Source of the DNA: an uncultured bacterium
GTDB lineage: Bacteria > Acidobacteriota > Thermoanaerobaculia > Multivoradales > JAHEKO01
Direction: 5' to 3'
DNA: 24,215 nucleotides
NCBI GenBank assembly: GCA_938016625.1
Contig: CALILB010000321.1
Span: 1 to 24,215 of the forward strand
Of this stretch, positions 23,741-24,215 are shown in pieces (the stretch's first letter is position 1; every line of letters starts with the position of its first letter). The notes beneath the pieces are model-generated. The model did not search any database. It had not been told where the DNA came from and saw nothing but the letters and a program-made list of their open reading frames with translations. A program made the position numbers and the translations under genes.

Positions 23741-23886
23741 CCTGCCCTTCACCTAGTACCAGCCACTCTTGCGGTCCGACACTTCGCAGATTGGCAGAAG
23801 CAGGGATTCGAACCCCTGGGGTGGGGTATGGGGAGGGGTTTCCCCTCCCCAAGGGCAAAGTCGCTTCGAGCTTCGCGAAGCGGAGC
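23741..23886. repeat. Short segment between the tRNA 3'-end copies, with a reversed T-arm and two hairpins
   Basis: No integrase or gene is present. 23801-23816 is an exact reverse complement of 16 bases of the tRNA T-arm (23714-23729). TGGGGAGGGG (23829-23838) pairs with 23842-23851 around TTT. CGCTTCG (23862-23868) pairs with 23875-23881. It looks like remnants of tRNA-derived or palindromic elements. Confidence 0.6.
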
Positions 23887-23908
23887 TCGAATCCCTGACG
23901 GCGCGCCA
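23887..23908 (+). repeat. Right copy of the 22-bp tRNA-Arg 3'-end repeat (att-like)
   Basis: Exact copy of 23719-23740. Preceding bases (GGAGC) do not match the tRNA, so this is not a second full tRNA gene. It could be an attR-like scar or the tail of a decayed tandem tRNA. Confidence 0.65.
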
Positions 23909-23924
23909 AAACCCGGACCCCGAG

Positions 23925-24215
23925 CTAGTCGAGCGCCGCTGCCACTCGAACCGGAAGCGAGCTGGTGGTCTCCACCGCACCTGAGGCGAGCTTGACTTGG
24001 AGATCGTAGATTCCGGGCGGGACACCGTTGGGGGAGACCTGAGCGAGAAGCTGGAGAGCGTCGTCACCGGCCATCTCGCGACCGGCTATCCTCACCTCGA
24101 CAGTACCCACTGCAGAGCCAGAAGGCTCCCGCAGCTCGGCGGTGGCGGTGACCTGATCGCTGGCCCAGCCGTAGACGATCAGGCATAGCTGGTTGGCAGC
24201 GTCAGAGTACAAGGT
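23925..24215 (-). CDS. C-terminal fragment of an unknown protein
   Basis: The frame is open to the window edge, so only the last 96 or so residues are seen; the TTG at 24212 is probably internal. The sequence has alternating beta-strand character (VTATAELREPSGSAVGTVEVRIAG, then GVPPGIYDLQVKLASGAVETT), like an Ig-like or carbohydrate-binding beta sandwich at the end of an exported protein. PPGIYDLQVKL is typical of such domains. I do not recognise a family. It ends TAG at 23925, before the tRNA-derived repeat segment. Confidence 0.6.
   Translation of the reverse strand, partial: TLYSDAANQLCLIVYGWASDQVTATAELREPSGSAVGTVEVRIAGREMAGDDALQLLAQVSPNGVPPGIYDLQVKLASGAVETTSSLPVRVAAALD

Noticed and set aside
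23676..23909. 77-residue minus-strand ORF over the tRNA
   Set aside because: Its RRQGFEPRTAGSEV-like sequence is the well-known spurious translation of antisense tRNA.
23741..23910. Second tRNA gene downstream of tRNA-Arg
   Set aside because: Only the T-loop-to-CCA part is present; no D or anticodon arm can be built upstream of the copy.

Overview
The window is a stretch of a GC-rich chromosome from a Gram-negative-type bacterium. Exported proteins, an outer-membrane-barrel candidate of the DUF5916 type, a PilY1-like pilus protein, DUF4412 and a large bacterial dynamin are a mix I associate with Acidobacteriota (Thermoanaerobaculia-like) or a myxobacterial/deltaproteobacterial relative. That placement is an inference. 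There is no ribosomal or other universal marker apart from one tRNA. Coding density is high, genes lie on both strands, and I see no insertion sequence, phage gene or CRISPR array.

Layout. 1-4043 (+): 5'-truncated PilY1-like pilus-tip protein with four exact-length 57-residue cysteine-rich repeats. 4243-5028 (-): enoyl-ACP reductase FabI, divergent from a PlsC-like acyltransferase (5144-5851, +). 5815-6729 (-): EamA-type transporter, overlapping the acyltransferase tail to tail. 6753-7568 (-): LOG-family protein. 7741-8970 (+): ornithine aminotransferase RocD. 8994-11972 (-): a 992-residue protein joining an MrfA/YprA-like helicase to a DEDDy exonuclease domain (MrfB/YprB-like). 11974-12720 (-): a MerB-like organometallic lyase interrupted by two in-frame TGA codons. 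12767-13828 and 13847-14275 (+): exported isoaspartyl peptidase and OsmC-type peroxidase. 14621-15157, 15160-16011 and 16121-18400 (-): Nudix hydrolase, DUF4412 protein and DUF5916 barrel protein. 18550-19728 and 19769-21505 (+): Cys/His-cluster protein of unknown function and a dynamin-like GTPase. 21690-23531 (-): acyl-CoA dehydrogenase. 23665-23740 (+): tRNA-Arg(UCG), followed by a duplicated tRNA 3' end. 23925-24215 (-): C-terminus of an unknown protein.

The main discovery is at 11974-12720. Read normally this is two short broken ORFs. Read through, it is one 248-residue MerB homologue, and its two TGA codons fall on the columns of the two catalytic cysteines of organomercurial lyase (Cys96 and Cys159 in the E. 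coli plasmid enzyme). Each TGA is followed at the right distance by a hairpin of bacterial SECIS type; the second has a seven-pair stem and a GGUC loop like that of E. coli fdhF. The full-length frame ends one base before the helicase ATG, which would be invisible if the first or second TGA were the stop. I read it as a double-selenocysteine organometal lyase translationally coupled to a DNA-repair-type helicase-nuclease. It requires a Sec machinery (SelA, SelB, SelC, SelD) elsewhere in the genome.

A second theme is dispersed intergenic palindromes. A 16-bp arm motif occurs between two different pairs of convergent genes. A 27-bp GGCCGG-type repeat lies in the helicase linker coding region and also at the nudF stop codon. 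A large inverted repeat sits between osmC and nudF, and tRNA-derived fragments follow the tRNA gene.
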